DNA of 45,794 nt from Rhizobium altiplani (GCF_001542405.1 NZ_LNCD01000026.1:1-45794); one strand, 5' to 3'; shown: positions 8,559 through 17,658, counted from the stretch's first letter. A program made the numbers and translations. The notes: generated by a model not told the origin, from the letters alone.

Positions 8559-9689
8559 ATGACCAACACCAGTTCTGCAAGATCGACCCGGCGTCAGTTT
8601 CTCAAGACCACAGGTGCTCTGGGGGGCGCCATGCTTGCCACCCCGTTGCTGAGCCGCCGCGCCTTCGCCGCACCGACAGAAATCACCATGCTCGCCTGGT
8701 ACGGTCATGCCGAGCCTGACGTGGTCGCGGACTTCGAAGCCGAGCATAATGTCAAGTTCAAGCCGAAATATTACACCGGCGGCGACAACATGCTGGGCCT
8801 GATTGCCCAGTCACCACCCGGCACTTTCGACATCATCCTGTCCGACGCGGAATATGTCCAGCAGCTCAATGCCGCCGGCTATATCGAGGCGCTCGACCCG
8901 AAGGACTATCCCTTCGACGACTACTTCCCGGAGTTCCAGAAATTTGCCGGCCACTGGCAGGACGGAACGCTCTATTCGGTCTTCACGCGATTTGGCTTCC
9001 TCGGTGTCGCCTACAATACCGAGGCCATCACCGAGAAGGAGGCGATGACCTACAACGTCTTCTGGAACGAAAAGCTGAAGGGCAAGGTCGGTCATTTTGA
9101 CTGGCATCTGCCGAACCTCGGCGAAATCAGCCTGCTCAATGGCAACGCTGCACCCTTCGACATTGATGCGACAGCTTTCGAGAAACTGAGAGAGAAAACC
9201 ACAACGCTGCGACCGCAGATTGGCGGTTTCTTCGACTACGGCGGTACGTTCTCTTCGCTGCAAAACGGCCAGATGCTGGCAATGGCCGGTATCGGCGACT
9301 GGATCACCGGTACGCTCGAGAAGAATGGCGCAAAGGTCCGCAGCGTCATCCCCGCCGAAGGTGGACTTCAATGGACCGAATCCTTCTCGATCGGAAGGGG
9401 ATCGTCAAAGGCGGATATAGCAAAGAAGTGGATCCAGTACATCACCTCGGCAAAGGGCCAGGTGAAGTCTGCAAACATGGCAGCCTACCCGGCGCTCATC
9501 CCCAACCAAAAGGGGTGGGAACTGCTCGCAAAGGAAACGCCCGAGGAAGCCAAGCGCCAAGGCATGCTCCTTAACGAAAGCAATGTGATGGACCTCATCC
9601 GCTCCGGCCGCATCCACTATCGCCAGCTTCCGATACAGCAAGGCCTGGAAGACTGGAACGACTTCTGGTCAGACTACAAGGGCGCATGA
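8559..9689 (+). CDS. ABC transporter substrate-binding protein, Tat-exported, PotD/F-type
   Basis: 376 residues from ATG 8559, preceded by AAAGGGGAA. A twin-arginine signal is clear: STRRQFLKT at about residues 7-15, a hydrophobic stretch, then a probable cleavage after AFA near residue 35. The mature part resembles spermidine/putrescine-type binding proteins (ITMLAWYGHAEPDVVADFE at its start). It is the first gene of a four-gene operon (binding protein, two permeases, ATPase) with overlapping start and stop codons. PotD-type systems import cationic amines. Its position beside creatininase and creatinase suggests creatine, creatinine or another guanidino compound as substrate, which is inference. 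Confidence 0.85.
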   Translation: MTNTSSARSTRRQFLKTTGALGGAMLATPLLSRRAFAAPTEITMLAWYGHAEPDVVADFEAEHNVKFKPKYYTGGDNMLGLIAQSPPGTFDIILSDAEYVQQLNAAGYIEALDPKDYPFDDYFPEFQKFAGHWQDGTLYSVFTRFGFLGVAYNTEAITEKEAMTYNVFWNEKLKGKVGHFDWHLPNLGEISLLNGNAAPFDIDATAFEKLREKTTTLRPQIGGFFDYGGTFSSLQNGQMLAMAGIGDWITGTLEKNGAKVRSVIPAEGGLQWTESFSIGRGSSKADIAKKWIQYITSAKGQVKSANMAAYPALIPNQKGWELLAKETPEEAKRQGMLLNESNVMDLIRSGRIHYRQLPIQQGLEDWNDFWSDYKGA

Positions 9690-10639
9690 GACCTTCCGTC
9701 GCCGCGGCCTTGGCAACAAGCATTACGCCTGTTGCCGAGCCAGACCACGCCACGAAGCGGCCGGCGGTTTCGTCTCGTTCGGGAACCCTAAGAATGCGGA
9801 AATCGATCACGCTTTACGGGCTCACCTTTTCGGTGCCGCTCCTTGTCTGGCAACTGACCTTCTTCCTGGCGCCGCTAATCTTCCTCATGGCGCTCAGCTT
9901 CTGGACCGTGCGCAACTTTCGCATGGAGCCAGCCTTCGTCTTCACCAACTGGACCTATGTCCTTAGCCGCGGTGTCTTCTGGGAGGCCTATCTCAGGACC
10001 CTCGGTCTTGCCGCAACAGCGGCAGCGATCACCAGCGCAATTGCCTTTCCCTGTGCCTATGCCGTCGCGTTCAAGCTGTCGGAACATGCGCGGCGCTGCA
10101 TCGTCTTCTTGATGGTGCTGCCATTCTTCACCAGCTACCTCGTGCGGATCTATTCCTGGCAGATATTCCTGTCTGACAACGGCATCTTCAATGCCCTGTT
10201 TGCCAAGGTAGGTATCGGACCATTCGGAATGCTCAATTCCGTGTTTGGCCAGCTCGTCGGGTATCTCACGCTCAGCTTGCCGCTGGTCATTCTGCTGCAA
10301 CTGTTCAGCCTGGTCTTCGTCGACAGGACGTTGATCGAGGCGGCGCATAACCTTCGCTGCGGCCGCTTGCGCACTGTTGTCCAAGTCGTCATTCCGGCTG
10401 CCAAGGTGGGCCTGGTCATTGCAGCGCTGTTCTGCTTCATCCTTACGTTTGGCGACTTTGTAAGCCCCCTCTATCTCGGTGGCGGCGATCCGCCAACACT
10501 GTCCATCCTGATCACGGACACCACGAAATCCGGTCAACAATGGCCGCGTGCAGCAGTCATCGCGCTTGTCATGATCGCGACCCTTCTCGCTGTTGCCTTT
10601 GCCGCCGTTCGTTTTGCCTATCGGGAGCGCGGGCAATGA
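9686..10639 (+). CDS. ABC transporter permease, PotB-type
   Basis: 317 residues with about six hydrophobic helices. The EAA loop region (IEAAHNLRCGRLRTVVQVVIP) contacts the ATPase. The start ATG at 9686 overlaps the stop of the binding-protein gene (ATGA), favouring coupled translation. This gives an unusual 36-residue hydrophilic N-terminal extension before MRKSITLYG; an alternative start at 9794 would remove it. It is an inner-membrane subunit pairing with the next permease to form the translocation channel of the polyamine-type importer. Confidence 0.85.
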   Translation: MRPSVAAALATSITPVAEPDHATKRPAVSSRSGTLRMRKSITLYGLTFSVPLLVWQLTFFLAPLIFLMALSFWTVRNFRMEPAFVFTNWTYVLSRGVFWEAYLRTLGLAATAAAITSAIAFPCAYAVAFKLSEHARRCIVFLMVLPFFTSYLVRIYSWQIFLSDNGIFNALFAKVGIGPFGMLNSVFGQLVGYLTLSLPLVILLQLFSLVFVDRTLIEAAHNLRCGRLRTVVQVVIPAAKVGLVIAALFCFILTFGDFVSPLYLGGGDPPTLSILITDTTKSGQQWPRAAVIALVMIATLLAVAFAAVRFAYRERGQ

Positions 10640-11463
10640 ATCACAATCGCAACCTGGCAATCGACCTGGCCCTGCAGGCCTATATCGTGCTCGCCCTCGC
10701 TTTCATTTTCGCGCCTATCGCCGCAAGCTTTGTCTTTTCCTTCAATGTCGACCGGTTTCCCTCGCTTCCGCTCGGAGGATTCTCGACCGTCTGGTACAAG
10801 GCAGTGGCTGCCGACCCGCTCGTCTTTGAAGGCTTGCGCAATACCCTTATCGTCGGCATCGCCGTCTCATGTGCTTCGACGCTCCTCGGCTTCGGTGCAG
10901 CCTATACTGATTTCCGCTACCGGTTCTTTGGCAAGACGATCTATGTCGCCCTGGCGCTGCTGCCCCCGACGATTCCGGTCGTTATCCTTGGACTTGCGAT
11001 GCTGGCCTTTCTTTCAAGCGTCGAGCTCTCAGGGGCCATTCATTCGGTCATCATTGCGCACGTGGTCATGTGTGCACCGTTTGCGATGGCAATCACCCGC
11101 TTGCGGCTTTCGCAGATGGACCCGTCGCTGGAAGCAGCCGCATGGAACCTCGGTGCGTCGGAATGGCAGGCAATGGGCAATGTGATCATCCCGTTCTGCA
11201 AGCCGGCAATCTTTGCCTCTCTCATGATCACCATGGCCGTGTCCTTTGACGAGTTTGCGGTATCATGGTTCGTGTCCGGTCTCAACGAGACCCTGCCGGT
11301 GAAAGTGCTCGGCTTTTTGCAGGGACAAGTCAGCCCGCGCATCAACGTCATCGGCACCTTCGTCTTCCTTGCCTCAATCACATTGGTGATCGTCGCTCAG
11401 GCCCTTCTCATGAAGCGAGGCAACCCACCATCCTCGATCAACAATGGAGCCCGGCAGTCATGA
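10636..11463 (+). CDS. ABC transporter permease, PotC-type
   Basis: 275 residues. The start at 10636 overlaps the preceding stop (ATGA), which is why it is chosen over a longer frame running upstream. Multiple membrane helices are visible, for example LALQAYIVLALAFIFAPIA at the N-terminus. The EAA motif region LEAAAWNLGASEWQAMGNVIIP lies near residue 175. SFDEFAVSWFVSG is characteristic of PotC-like permeases, where this DE region is strongly conserved. Second membrane subunit of the importer. Confidence 0.88.
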   Translation: MNHNRNLAIDLALQAYIVLALAFIFAPIAASFVFSFNVDRFPSLPLGGFSTVWYKAVAADPLVFEGLRNTLIVGIAVSCASTLLGFGAAYTDFRYRFFGKTIYVALALLPPTIPVVILGLAMLAFLSSVELSGAIHSVIIAHVVMCAPFAMAITRLRLSQMDPSLEAAAWNLGASEWQAMGNVIIPFCKPAIFASLMITMAVSFDEFAVSWFVSGLNETLPVKVLGFLQGQVSPRINVIGTFVFLASITLVIVAQALLMKRGNPPSSINNGARQS

Positions 11464-12557
11464 CAGAGCAGCCCCTGGTCGCTTTCGACGGAGTTACGAA
11501 ACGCTACGGCAATTTTACCGCCGTCAGCCCAATCCACCTCGAGATCAACAAGGGGGAGTTTCTGGCCATCATGGGCTCCTCGGGTTGTGGCAAGACGACG
11601 ACGCTGCGCATGCTCGCGGGTCTGGAAACACCGAGCGATGGCGAAATCCGGCTTGCCGGCAAACGCATCAACGAGCTGCCGACATGGCAACGCGACACGC
11701 CGATGGTCTGGCAGAGCCTGGCGCTCTTTCCGTTCCTCACGGTCCGGGAAAACATCGAATTCAGCCTGCGGATGCGCGCCGTCGCGAAAGAAGAGCGCCG
11801 AGAACGCGTCGAGAAGTGGCTGGAGCGAATGCAGATCTCGGAGTTCGCCGACCGGAATGTCGCCCACCTTTCCGGCGGCCAGCGCCAGCGCGTGGCGCTT
11901 GCCCGCTCGCTGGTCACCGAACCAGAGATCCTGCTGCTCGACGAGCCGCTCTCGGCGCTTGACGCCCACCTCAAGGTCCGGATGCAAACAGTGCTCGCCA
12001 ACCTGCAGCGTGAGCTTGGGATCACCTTCGTCTATGTCACCCACAGCCAGTCGGAAGCCTTCTCCATGGCCGACCGTGTCGTGATCATGAGCCGCGGCAA
12101 GATCGAACAGACAGGCACGCCGCAAGAGATTTACCGGACACCTCGCACGCGCTTCGTGGCAGAGTTTCTCGGTTCGTCCAACATCTTCCCCGGCAAGGTG
12201 ACTGCTGCCGCTGCAGGCGCCATGACGATCGCGACGCCTGTTGGCGAATTTCGTGTTGCCGATACCCCTGCCCGGCAATTGTCTGCCGGAGACAAGGCGA
12301 CGTTTGCGATCTCTAGCGACTGTATTCAGCTGACCCCGGAGCGGCCTTCCGGTGAGTGGAACTGTCTCGAGGCTTCCGTCGTCGGCGAGGAATTCGTCGG
12401 CGCCACCGCCGTGGTTCATCTGGAAGCTTCTGGTCATATCGAAATCAAGGCACAAAAGAGCCACGAGGAATTGGATCGCCTCAAGCTCGAGCCTGGCGGG
12501 CGGATCTGGGTGTCATGGCGTCCAGAGGCATCACATATCCTTCCCGGCGAGACATGA
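11460..12557 (+). CDS. ABC transporter ATP-binding protein, PotA-type
   Basis: 365 residues. The start at 11460 overlaps the permease stop (ATGA). The nucleotide-binding domain shows Walker A GSSGCGKT (about residues 39-46), the signature LSGGQRQR, Walker B ILLLDEP and the H-loop in YVTHSQSEAF. A C-terminal TOBE region (about 240-365) is as expected for PotA/MalK-type ATPases. The protein energises the importer at the cytoplasmic face. No regulatory extra domain is evident. It closes the operon; the next gene is over 200 bases away and of a different kind. Confidence 0.92.
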   Translation: MTEQPLVAFDGVTKRYGNFTAVSPIHLEINKGEFLAIMGSSGCGKTTTLRMLAGLETPSDGEIRLAGKRINELPTWQRDTPMVWQSLALFPFLTVRENIEFSLRMRAVAKEERRERVEKWLERMQISEFADRNVAHLSGGQRQRVALARSLVTEPEILLLDEPLSALDAHLKVRMQTVLANLQRELGITFVYVTHSQSEAFSMADRVVIMSRGKIEQTGTPQEIYRTPRTRFVAEFLGSSNIFPGKVTAAAAGAMTIATPVGEFRVADTPARQLSAGDKATFAISSDCIQLTPERPSGEWNCLEASVVGEEFVGATAVVHLEASGHIEIKAQKSHEELDRLKLEPGGRIWVSWRPEASHILPGET

Positions 12558-12765
12558 GCATCATCATCCCATCGCCCGTTGTTAGCTTCTGAGCACGCCC
12601 GCGACATCATCGGCCGATCGGGGCGCTGAGGACACGACGGTGGAGCCGGCACGCAGGACAACTTGCGCCTTTGCATTCAGTTCATCGACGCCCCTTACGA
12701 CCGGGTAAGCGTCGCGGCGGCAAATCACCTCGTCCGAACCGAACAAGCAGCTCATAACTGCTTGG

Positions 12766-12963
12766 TTGGGGCTCGCCGAGCAGTTCATGAAGTCCAACAT
12801 GGGCGTCCTCATGAACATCATTCTCGGCATCGTCGGTGCGATTGTCGCCAACGCAATCCTGTCCCTGTTCGGCGTCGTACTCGGAGGCTGGCTTGGCTAT
12901 CTGATTGCTGGCTTCATCGGCGCCTGCATCCTGATCGCTATCGGGCGCTTGTTCCGGCGGTGA
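12766..12963 (+). CDS. GlsB/YeaQ/YmgE-like small membrane protein, possibly N-terminally shortened
   Basis: About 65 residues if the TTG at 12766 is used. The C-terminal two-thirds (MNIILGIVGAIVANAILSLFG ... FIGACILIAIGRLFRR, in two hydrophobic helices) match the second half of transglycosylase-associated (GlsB/YeaQ) stress proteins, which are usually around 80-90 residues with three helices. The expected first helix is missing, so this is either a short variant or the tail of a broken gene. An internal ATG at 12811 is another possible start. These proteins are inner-membrane proteins often induced by general stress. The gene opens a run of stress-type genes and ends 4 bases before the next. 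Confidence 0.55.
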   Translation: MGLAEQFMKSNMGVLMNIILGIVGAIVANAILSLFGVVLGGWLGYLIAGFIGACILIAIGRLFRR

Positions 12964-12967
12964 GTCT

Positions 12968-13462
12968 ATGCCTTCTGGGAAAACAGACCTGCCTGAGGGC
13001 GTCGAAGATTGTGGCGCCTTCCAGCGGAAATTCTGGGTAGCCCAGCGGGTCGCGTCGGTTCTCTTCGCTCTGATCCTGATAGGATGCCTGTTCGGTGCCC
13101 TTGGCCGAGGTGGCTACCTGTCGAGGACATTGGTTACGTCGGAGCTGGGCGTACTCGATTTCCCTGCACTCACACGTTGGAACGCGCCGGACGACCTCGT
13201 GGTGACATTCTCGCCATCTGCCGAAGATCGGGTGTTCTTCGTGGACGGGCGCTTCTTCGAAGCCTTTTCAGTAGAAGGCACCGATCCGCCGAAGAAGGCT
13301 ACTCTGGTGAAAGACGGTCTCACGGGCTACGTCTTTTCTAGCGATCCCTCGAAGCCGACACGGGTCACATTTCGTCTGCAGACACAGATGCCGGGACTGC
13401 GCACCGCGGCATTCGGCATCGACGGCGAGGTCGCCGAACGCACAACTTTCGTCTTCCCCTAG
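12968..13462 (+). CDS. hypothetical membrane-anchored protein
   Basis: 164 residues. A hydrophilic N-terminus of about 25 residues is followed by one strong membrane helix (VASVLFALILIGCLFGALG). A predicted extracytoplasmic domain of about 110 residues, rich in beta-strand-like segments, comes after it. I do not recognise the family. It starts 4 bases after the GlsB-like gene and ends 9 bases before the DUF421 gene, so the three probably form one operon. The N-in, C-out layout suggests an envelope role alongside the DUF421 protein. Confidence 0.65.
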   Translation: MPSGKTDLPEGVEDCGAFQRKFWVAQRVASVLFALILIGCLFGALGRGGYLSRTLVTSELGVLDFPALTRWNAPDDLVVTFSPSAEDRVFFVDGRFFEAFSVEGTDPPKKATLVKDGLTGYVFSSDPSKPTRVTFRLQTQMPGLRTAAFGIDGEVAERTTFVFP

Positions 13463-13471
13463 GATTCACGC

Positions 13472-13921
13472 ATGGATGCCGTCGTCAGAGGTCTCGCAAT
13501 CTACTTCATCCTGCTCATCATCATCAGGCTATCCGGGCGGCGTATGCTTGCGCAGATGACACCCTTCGACCTCGTGATCGTCCTCGTGATCTCCGAGACG
13601 ACACAGCAGGCGATGCTAGGCGACGACTTCTCGATCGCCAACGCCGTACTTCTAATCCTGACCGTGTTCACGACCGACATCGCGCTCTCGTACGTGAAGC
13701 GATGGTGGAGCAAAGCCGGGCATGTTATCGACGGCGTCCCCACCGTTTTGGTGATCGATGGCCGATCCGACGAGCGCGCGATGCGCGGTTGCTGACTCGA
13801 CAAGGAGGACGTGATGGAGGCGGCCCGATCACAGGAAGGAGTCGAGCGCGTTACTGACATCAAGTTCGCGATCCTCGAAGTCAGCGGGAACATTAGCATC
13901 GTTCCGAAGAAAGACCCCTAA
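13472..13921 (+). pseudogene. DUF421 (YetF-like) membrane protein gene with an in-frame TGA
   Basis: The N-terminal part (107 codons to TGA 13793-13795) has three hydrophobic helices and LSGRRMLAQMTPFDLVIVLV, typical of DUF421. Directly after the TGA, in the same frame, the family's C-terminal domain continues (LDKEDVMEAARSQEGVERV ... GNISIVPKK) to TAA 13919-13921. The gene is therefore full length apart from one nonsense codon, most simply a CGA (Arg) to TGA change, since the position normally carries a basic residue. The product, if made, would lack the soluble C-terminal domain. A sequencing error or stop readthrough remain possible. Confidence 0.75.
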
Positions 13922-14055
13922 GAGCACACAGTGGAGAACGCCCTCGCTGGCAACTTCACAGACGTGGCGAGCTTTCCGACGACCGTTTCTATAAGCATCG
14001 CTGTGATATCATCCGCGGACCGAAACCCTTCCAGAGATTCCCGAAGTTTGTTCAT
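13918..14055 (-). CDS. possible 45-residue small protein downstream of the receiver gene
   Basis: An uninterrupted short frame begins MNKLRESLEGFRSADDITA and ends at a stop overlapping the DUF421 terminus. It lies 27 bases downstream of the receiver gene on the same strand, so it could be the last gene of the kinase operon. No good ribosome-binding site and no family match; included with low confidence because of its position and amphipathic composition. Confidence 0.25.
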   Translation of the reverse strand: MNKLRESLEGFRSADDITAMLIETVVGKLATSVKLPARAFSTVCS

Positions 14056-14081
14056 GAGGATAGATCTCGTAACATCGACAA

Positions 14082-14462
14082 TTACGCCGCCAACTTCTGG
14101 AGCTGCTCTGTCATCTTGTCGACGTCGTAGGGCTTCGCGAAGAAGATGCCGTCAGGGAGAGCCTCTTCCGCAGGCCGCTTCTTTCCTGAAACCACGACGA
14201 TCCGGATTGGCGGCCAGCGCTCGCGCACGGCGGCAGCGAGCCTGAGGCCGTCCATGCTGCCGGGCATATCAACATCGGTCAGCAGGATGCGGATGCCATC
14301 TACAACCTCCAAGAGTCGGATGGCCTCGTCGGCATCGCGCGCTTCGACAGCTTCGAACCCGGCTTCTTCGACAACGTCGACGGCCAGCATGCGAACCAGT
14401 GGTTCATCGTCAACAATCAGGACCTTAACAGTCATAGTAGTAACAAAACGTGTACCCGTCAT
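14082..14462 (-). CDS. single-domain response regulator (CheY-like receiver)
   Basis: 126 residues from ATG 14462, which overlaps the kinase stop codon (TGATG). The paralogous pair at 37.6-39.6 kb has the same kind of overlap, which supports this start; ATG 14435 (MTVKVLIVDDEP) is an alternative nearer the fold. Acidic pocket DDE, phospho-acceptor Asp in LLTDVDMPG, the conserved Ser in VVVSGKKRP and Lys in FFAKPYD are all present. There is no output domain, so it acts by protein contact or in a phosphorelay. It is translated with the preceding HisKA_2 kinase and is presumably its partner. Confidence 0.9.
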   Translation of the reverse strand: MTGTRFVTTMTVKVLIVDDEPLVRMLAVDVVEEAGFEAVEARDADEAIRLLEVVDGIRILLTDVDMPGSMDGLRLAAAVRERWPPIRIVVVSGKKRPAEEALPDGIFFAKPYDVDKMTEQLQKLAA

Positions 14463-16120
14463 CAGGCGCAAACTTCTACGCGATCGATCGGTTCCTCCAA
14501 AAGAAATGTCAATTCAAACACCAAGCCACTCGGTTCGAAGTGGAAAGCGTGGACGGCTCGAGCCTTGCTGGGAAAGGCGCGCTCGATCAGGACCGTTCCG
14601 AAGCCCTTCCTTGCCGGGACGGCCACTTGGGGACCGTTCGTTTCCGCCCAGCGAATTGCGACGCGCCCCGCATCGACCATCCACTCAACCTCGACCTTTC
14701 CTTCGTCACTCGAAAGCGCGCCGTATTTTGTAGCGTTTGTTGCCAGCTCGTGCGTAACGAGCGATAGAGGAAGTGCGAGATCTGTGGGAAGAACGACATC
14801 CGGCCCTTCCAGGGCAATTCGTCTCTCATCGGTGGCGTGCGCGCGCAGCGATGTCTCTAACACGCCCATGATTGACGTTGCCCTTCCCTCGCCTGACAAA
14901 ATAAGATCGTAGGTTCCAGCGAGCGCGGTCAACCTCTGGGAGAAGCTTCCATACTTCTCGGCGTCTGACTTTTTAAAGGATTGATGCGCGATGGCCTGCA
15001 CAAGCGCGAAGCCGTTCTTCACCCGGTGCGCAAGTTCCCTTACTAGGAGTGAGCGCTCCTCCTCCGCCTTTTCGGCATGAAGGCGCCGCGTCTCTAGTTC
15101 GTCCAGGAGATTATCGAGTGAGGCGCCGACCGCATGAAGCTCGTCTGTCGGCTTCATCAGAGTGCGGGCCTTCGTCTTTCCATCCCGCCAGTTCTGCATC
15201 ACTTCGGCGATGCGCGAAATTGGTCCCAGCAGGAAGTGGCCACCAATGAACATGGCAAGGATGAGCGACACAATCGCCCCGGCTCCGATGCCAACTAGGT
15301 TGGCGATGGACGCCCGGTTTATCGGTGCGAAGGCTTCGTTCGTGGAGAAGCCAGCGCTCACATAAAGTGGGCTTCCGGGGAGCGCGATTGGACGATAGCC
15401 AAGGATCCGTTCGGTTCCGTCCTGACTCGTCAGCTGCACAACGCCGGGAGCGTTGGCGTGTACCAAGCTCTGATACGCGTCTGGGATGACGGTACCGACG
15501 AACTTCTCCGGCAAGGGCACTCGGGCAAGAATGGTACCGTCGCCGTCGGCTATAGTGACAGCGTTTCCGGGAGCTACGCCGCGCTCGGCGATGCGGGTTT
15601 GCAGCCAGTCGAGCCTGACGCCACTCACGACAACCGCGATGGTTTTGCCTCCATCGATGATGGGCATAGCAAGAGGAAGGACAGGGCTGCCGGAGAAACG
15701 GCTTTTGGTATACCGCCCAACGACGAAATCCTTCGTCGCAAGCGCGTCCTTGAAGTAGTCCCGGTCCCCGAAAGTCACTCCCGCCGGAAACTCGGCGCTT
15801 CCGCAGACGGGACTTCCATCAGGTTTCAGAACGAAAAGCGTCCGAATGTTCGGAACGCTGCCGCCGAGCGTTTTGAGCGCGTCGTTACAGAGGGGAACAT
15901 CGAGCTGTCGAACTGCAGGCATTGCTGTGACGGCGGTCAGAAGCGAGCGAAGTCCCTCGATGATACGTTCGACCTCTGAAGACGCCTGTTTAGCCGCCTG
16001 AGCCGCTTGCGCGCGCACCTCCTCGGCGCGCTCCTGGCGCATCGCATATTCATTGTAGCCCGACATAGCCACCACAGGTGCGAGAGCCGCAACCGCGACC
16101 CCCACGAGTTTCAGCCTCAT
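14462..16120 (-). CDS. membrane sensor histidine kinase, Cache-like + HisKA_2 family
   Basis: 552 residues from ATG 16120, preceded by a G-rich site in GGGGGTCCC; a start at 16150 adds ten residues. Layout: N-terminal membrane helix (about 4-22), an extracytoplasmic Cache-like sensing region (about 30-265), a second helix (about 270-295), a HAMP-like linker, then the phosphoacceptor box ELAHRVKNGFALVQA and an HATPase domain with THELATNATKYGALS. The HRVKN box places it in the HisKA_2 class used by many alphaproteobacterial general-stress kinases. It is co-translated with the receiver. A close paralogue with the same architecture occurs at 37924-39609. Confidence 0.9.
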   Translation of the reverse strand: MRLKLVGVAVAALAPVVAMSGYNEYAMRQERAEEVRAQAAQAAKQASSEVERIIEGLRSLLTAVTAMPAVRQLDVPLCNDALKTLGGSVPNIRTLFVLKPDGSPVCGSAEFPAGVTFGDRDYFKDALATKDFVVGRYTKSRFSGSPVLPLAMPIIDGGKTIAVVVSGVRLDWLQTRIAERGVAPGNAVTIADGDGTILARVPLPEKFVGTVIPDAYQSLVHANAPGVVQLTSQDGTERILGYRPIALPGSPLYVSAGFSTNEAFAPINRASIANLVGIGAGAIVSLILAMFIGGHFLLGPISRIAEVMQNWRDGKTKARTLMKPTDELHAVGASLDNLLDELETRRLHAEKAEEERSLLVRELAHRVKNGFALVQAIAHQSFKKSDAEKYGSFSQRLTALAGTYDLILSGEGRATSIMGVLETSLRAHATDERRIALEGPDVVLPTDLALPLSLVTHELATNATKYGALSSDEGKVEVEWMVDAGRVAIRWAETNGPQVAVPARKGFGTVLIERAFPSKARAVHAFHFEPSGLVFELTFLLEEPIDRVEVCA

Positions 16121-16350
16121 GGGACCCCCTTTTTTCGGTATGGATAGCACGCGATTTTTGGGCTGACTACCGCCTCAGATACGCGCGCTGGATAGGTACC
16201 CACGGCGTTCCGGATCAAATGCGAGTCCGACTGCAACAGTCTGGAACATCTCGTGAAATTTGACGTTGTCCCCGCACTCACGAGTCCGTGATCTCAAAAG
16301 AGGAAACCTAATGACTGAACCCGTCTCAACCGTCGCCCACATCCACACTC

Positions 16351-16536
16351 GAGCACTACGAGATCGCGCGCTGCGGAACACAGATCTCGTGGGCTGGCCA
16401 GCTTGCCCTCGAGGACGCGGTTCCGCTGCTACAGGCCAACATCGAAGAAGAGATGGCAACCGATGAGAAGCTTACGCAGCTTGCCGAAGCTCAGGCAAAC
16501 GCGAAAGGCGAAGCAAAGGCTGCGAAGCGGGTCTAA
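16351..16536 (+). pseudogene. DUF892 (YciE/YciF, ferritin-like) gene remnant, C-terminal end only
   Basis: Sixty-one codons in frame read EHYEIARCGTQISWA, then LALEDAVPLLQANIEEEMAT and DEKLTQLAEAQAN. This is the characteristic C-terminal helix pair of DUF892 ferritin-like stress proteins, ending at TAA 16534-16536. The first roughly 100 residues of the family are missing. The nearby ATG at 16311, which has a good ribosome-binding site (AGAGGAAACCTA), reads into this region in a different phase, so no intact product can be made. A deletion fused a foreign or original 5' end out of frame to the 3' end. Confidence 0.75.
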
Positions 16537-16593
16537 TGCAACGGGGCGCGGATCCGGGTGGCTTTGCGTCCTTCTTTTGAAGGAAAAAGAACT

Positions 16594-17139
16594 ATGATGA
16601 GTGGACCATTAAAGGCGCTTCTAAGCGCTCTCGTTGTCGCTGGATACCAGAACCGCGACAAGATCGGCGAGTTTTTGCGTGGCATCCAGAATCCGCAGAC
16701 AACCGACGGCAACGCCAGTGCTGGTCAGCCGGGATCGCCGAAAACAGCCGGAGGGCAAGGCGCGATTTTCTCAGGCCCAGGTGGCCTCGGAGATTTACTT
16801 GGAGGCCTGACGACCGGCGGAATTTTAAGCGGTGGCCTTGGCGACCTGTTGAAGACGTTCCAGCAAAACGGTCACGAGGACAAAGCCCATAGTTGGGTGC
16901 AGCCGGGTCCGAACGTTCCCATCGATAACGATCAGCTGTCGGAAGCTCTCGGTCCTGATGTCATTAAAGAACTCGCGGCGAAGACCGGATTATCGCCGCA
17001 AGAAATTTTGGACCGTCTGAGCCGCGATCTTCCCACCGCGGTCGACGACCTCACGCCGAACGGCAGGGTGCCGGACGCCGGGGGCGAGTTCCTTGCCTCA
17101 GCGAGCGCGGCGACCACCAGCGGCAAGACGCAGGCTTAG
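16594..17139 (+). CDS. YidB/DUF937-family protein
   Basis: 181 residues from ATG 16594, preceded by AAGGAAAAAG. The pattern GPLKALLSALVVAGYQNRDKI at the start, a glycine-rich middle (GGLGDLLGGLTTGGILSGG), and the C-terminal domain with LGPDVIKELAAKTGLSPQE ... LSRDLPTAVDDLTPNGRVP are typical of YidB-like DUF937 proteins. The molecular function is unknown; family members often lie near stress genes. The gene is followed 24 bases later by a small stress-type gene, probably in one operon. Confidence 0.85.
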   Translation: MMSGPLKALLSALVVAGYQNRDKIGEFLRGIQNPQTTDGNASAGQPGSPKTAGGQGAIFSGPGGLGDLLGGLTTGGILSGGLGDLLKTFQQNGHEDKAHSWVQPGPNVPIDNDQLSEALGPDVIKELAAKTGLSPQEILDRLSRDLPTAVDDLTPNGRVPDAGGEFLASASAATTSGKTQA

Positions 17140-17151
17140 CCAAAGTCATAA

Positions 17152-17397
<246 letters not shown>

Positions 17398-17658
17398 GTC
17401 GAGTTTGCGCTCGCCGCAACAAGCGAGAAATCGAACGGCTCCGAACACGAGGCGAGGCGTGAGGGACTAGACGCTCTCAGGCGCGACGCTGGACAGGTGG
17501 GGGCTTCCATCTCGGAGATCGCGGAAGGCAGCGTCCATCTGGCGAAGTCAGAAGCTCGCGGCATCTGGAGCGACGTCGAGGCCAAGATCCGTGAGCGTCC
17601 GCTTACAGCGGTCGGTATCGTTGCTGCCCTCGCGGATCTCTGGGGCGCGACAAGGTAG
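17398..17658 (+). pseudogene. DUF883-like segment without a start codon
   Basis: An open frame of 86 codons runs from the TAG of the preceding gene to TAG 17656-17658. It has the DUF883 pattern: a helical, charged N-part (GLDALRRDAGQVGASISEI) then IRERPLTAVGIVAAL near the C-terminus. DUF883 proteins (ElaB/YqjD-like) are small tail-anchored stress proteins that bind ribosomes or membranes. No ATG occurs in the frame and the only GTG is deep inside, so it is probably a truncated gene, unless expressed by readthrough of the preceding stop. Confidence 0.6.

Noticed and set aside
9875..10660. Long minus-strand frame of 261 residues opposite the ABC permeases
   Set aside because: It is antisense to membrane-protein genes; high-GC codon bias of the real genes keeps the opposite strand open.
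11397..12464. Long minus-strand frame of 355 residues opposite the ABC ATPase
   Set aside because: Fully antisense to a gene with all ATPase motifs intact, and with no recognisable protein features itself.
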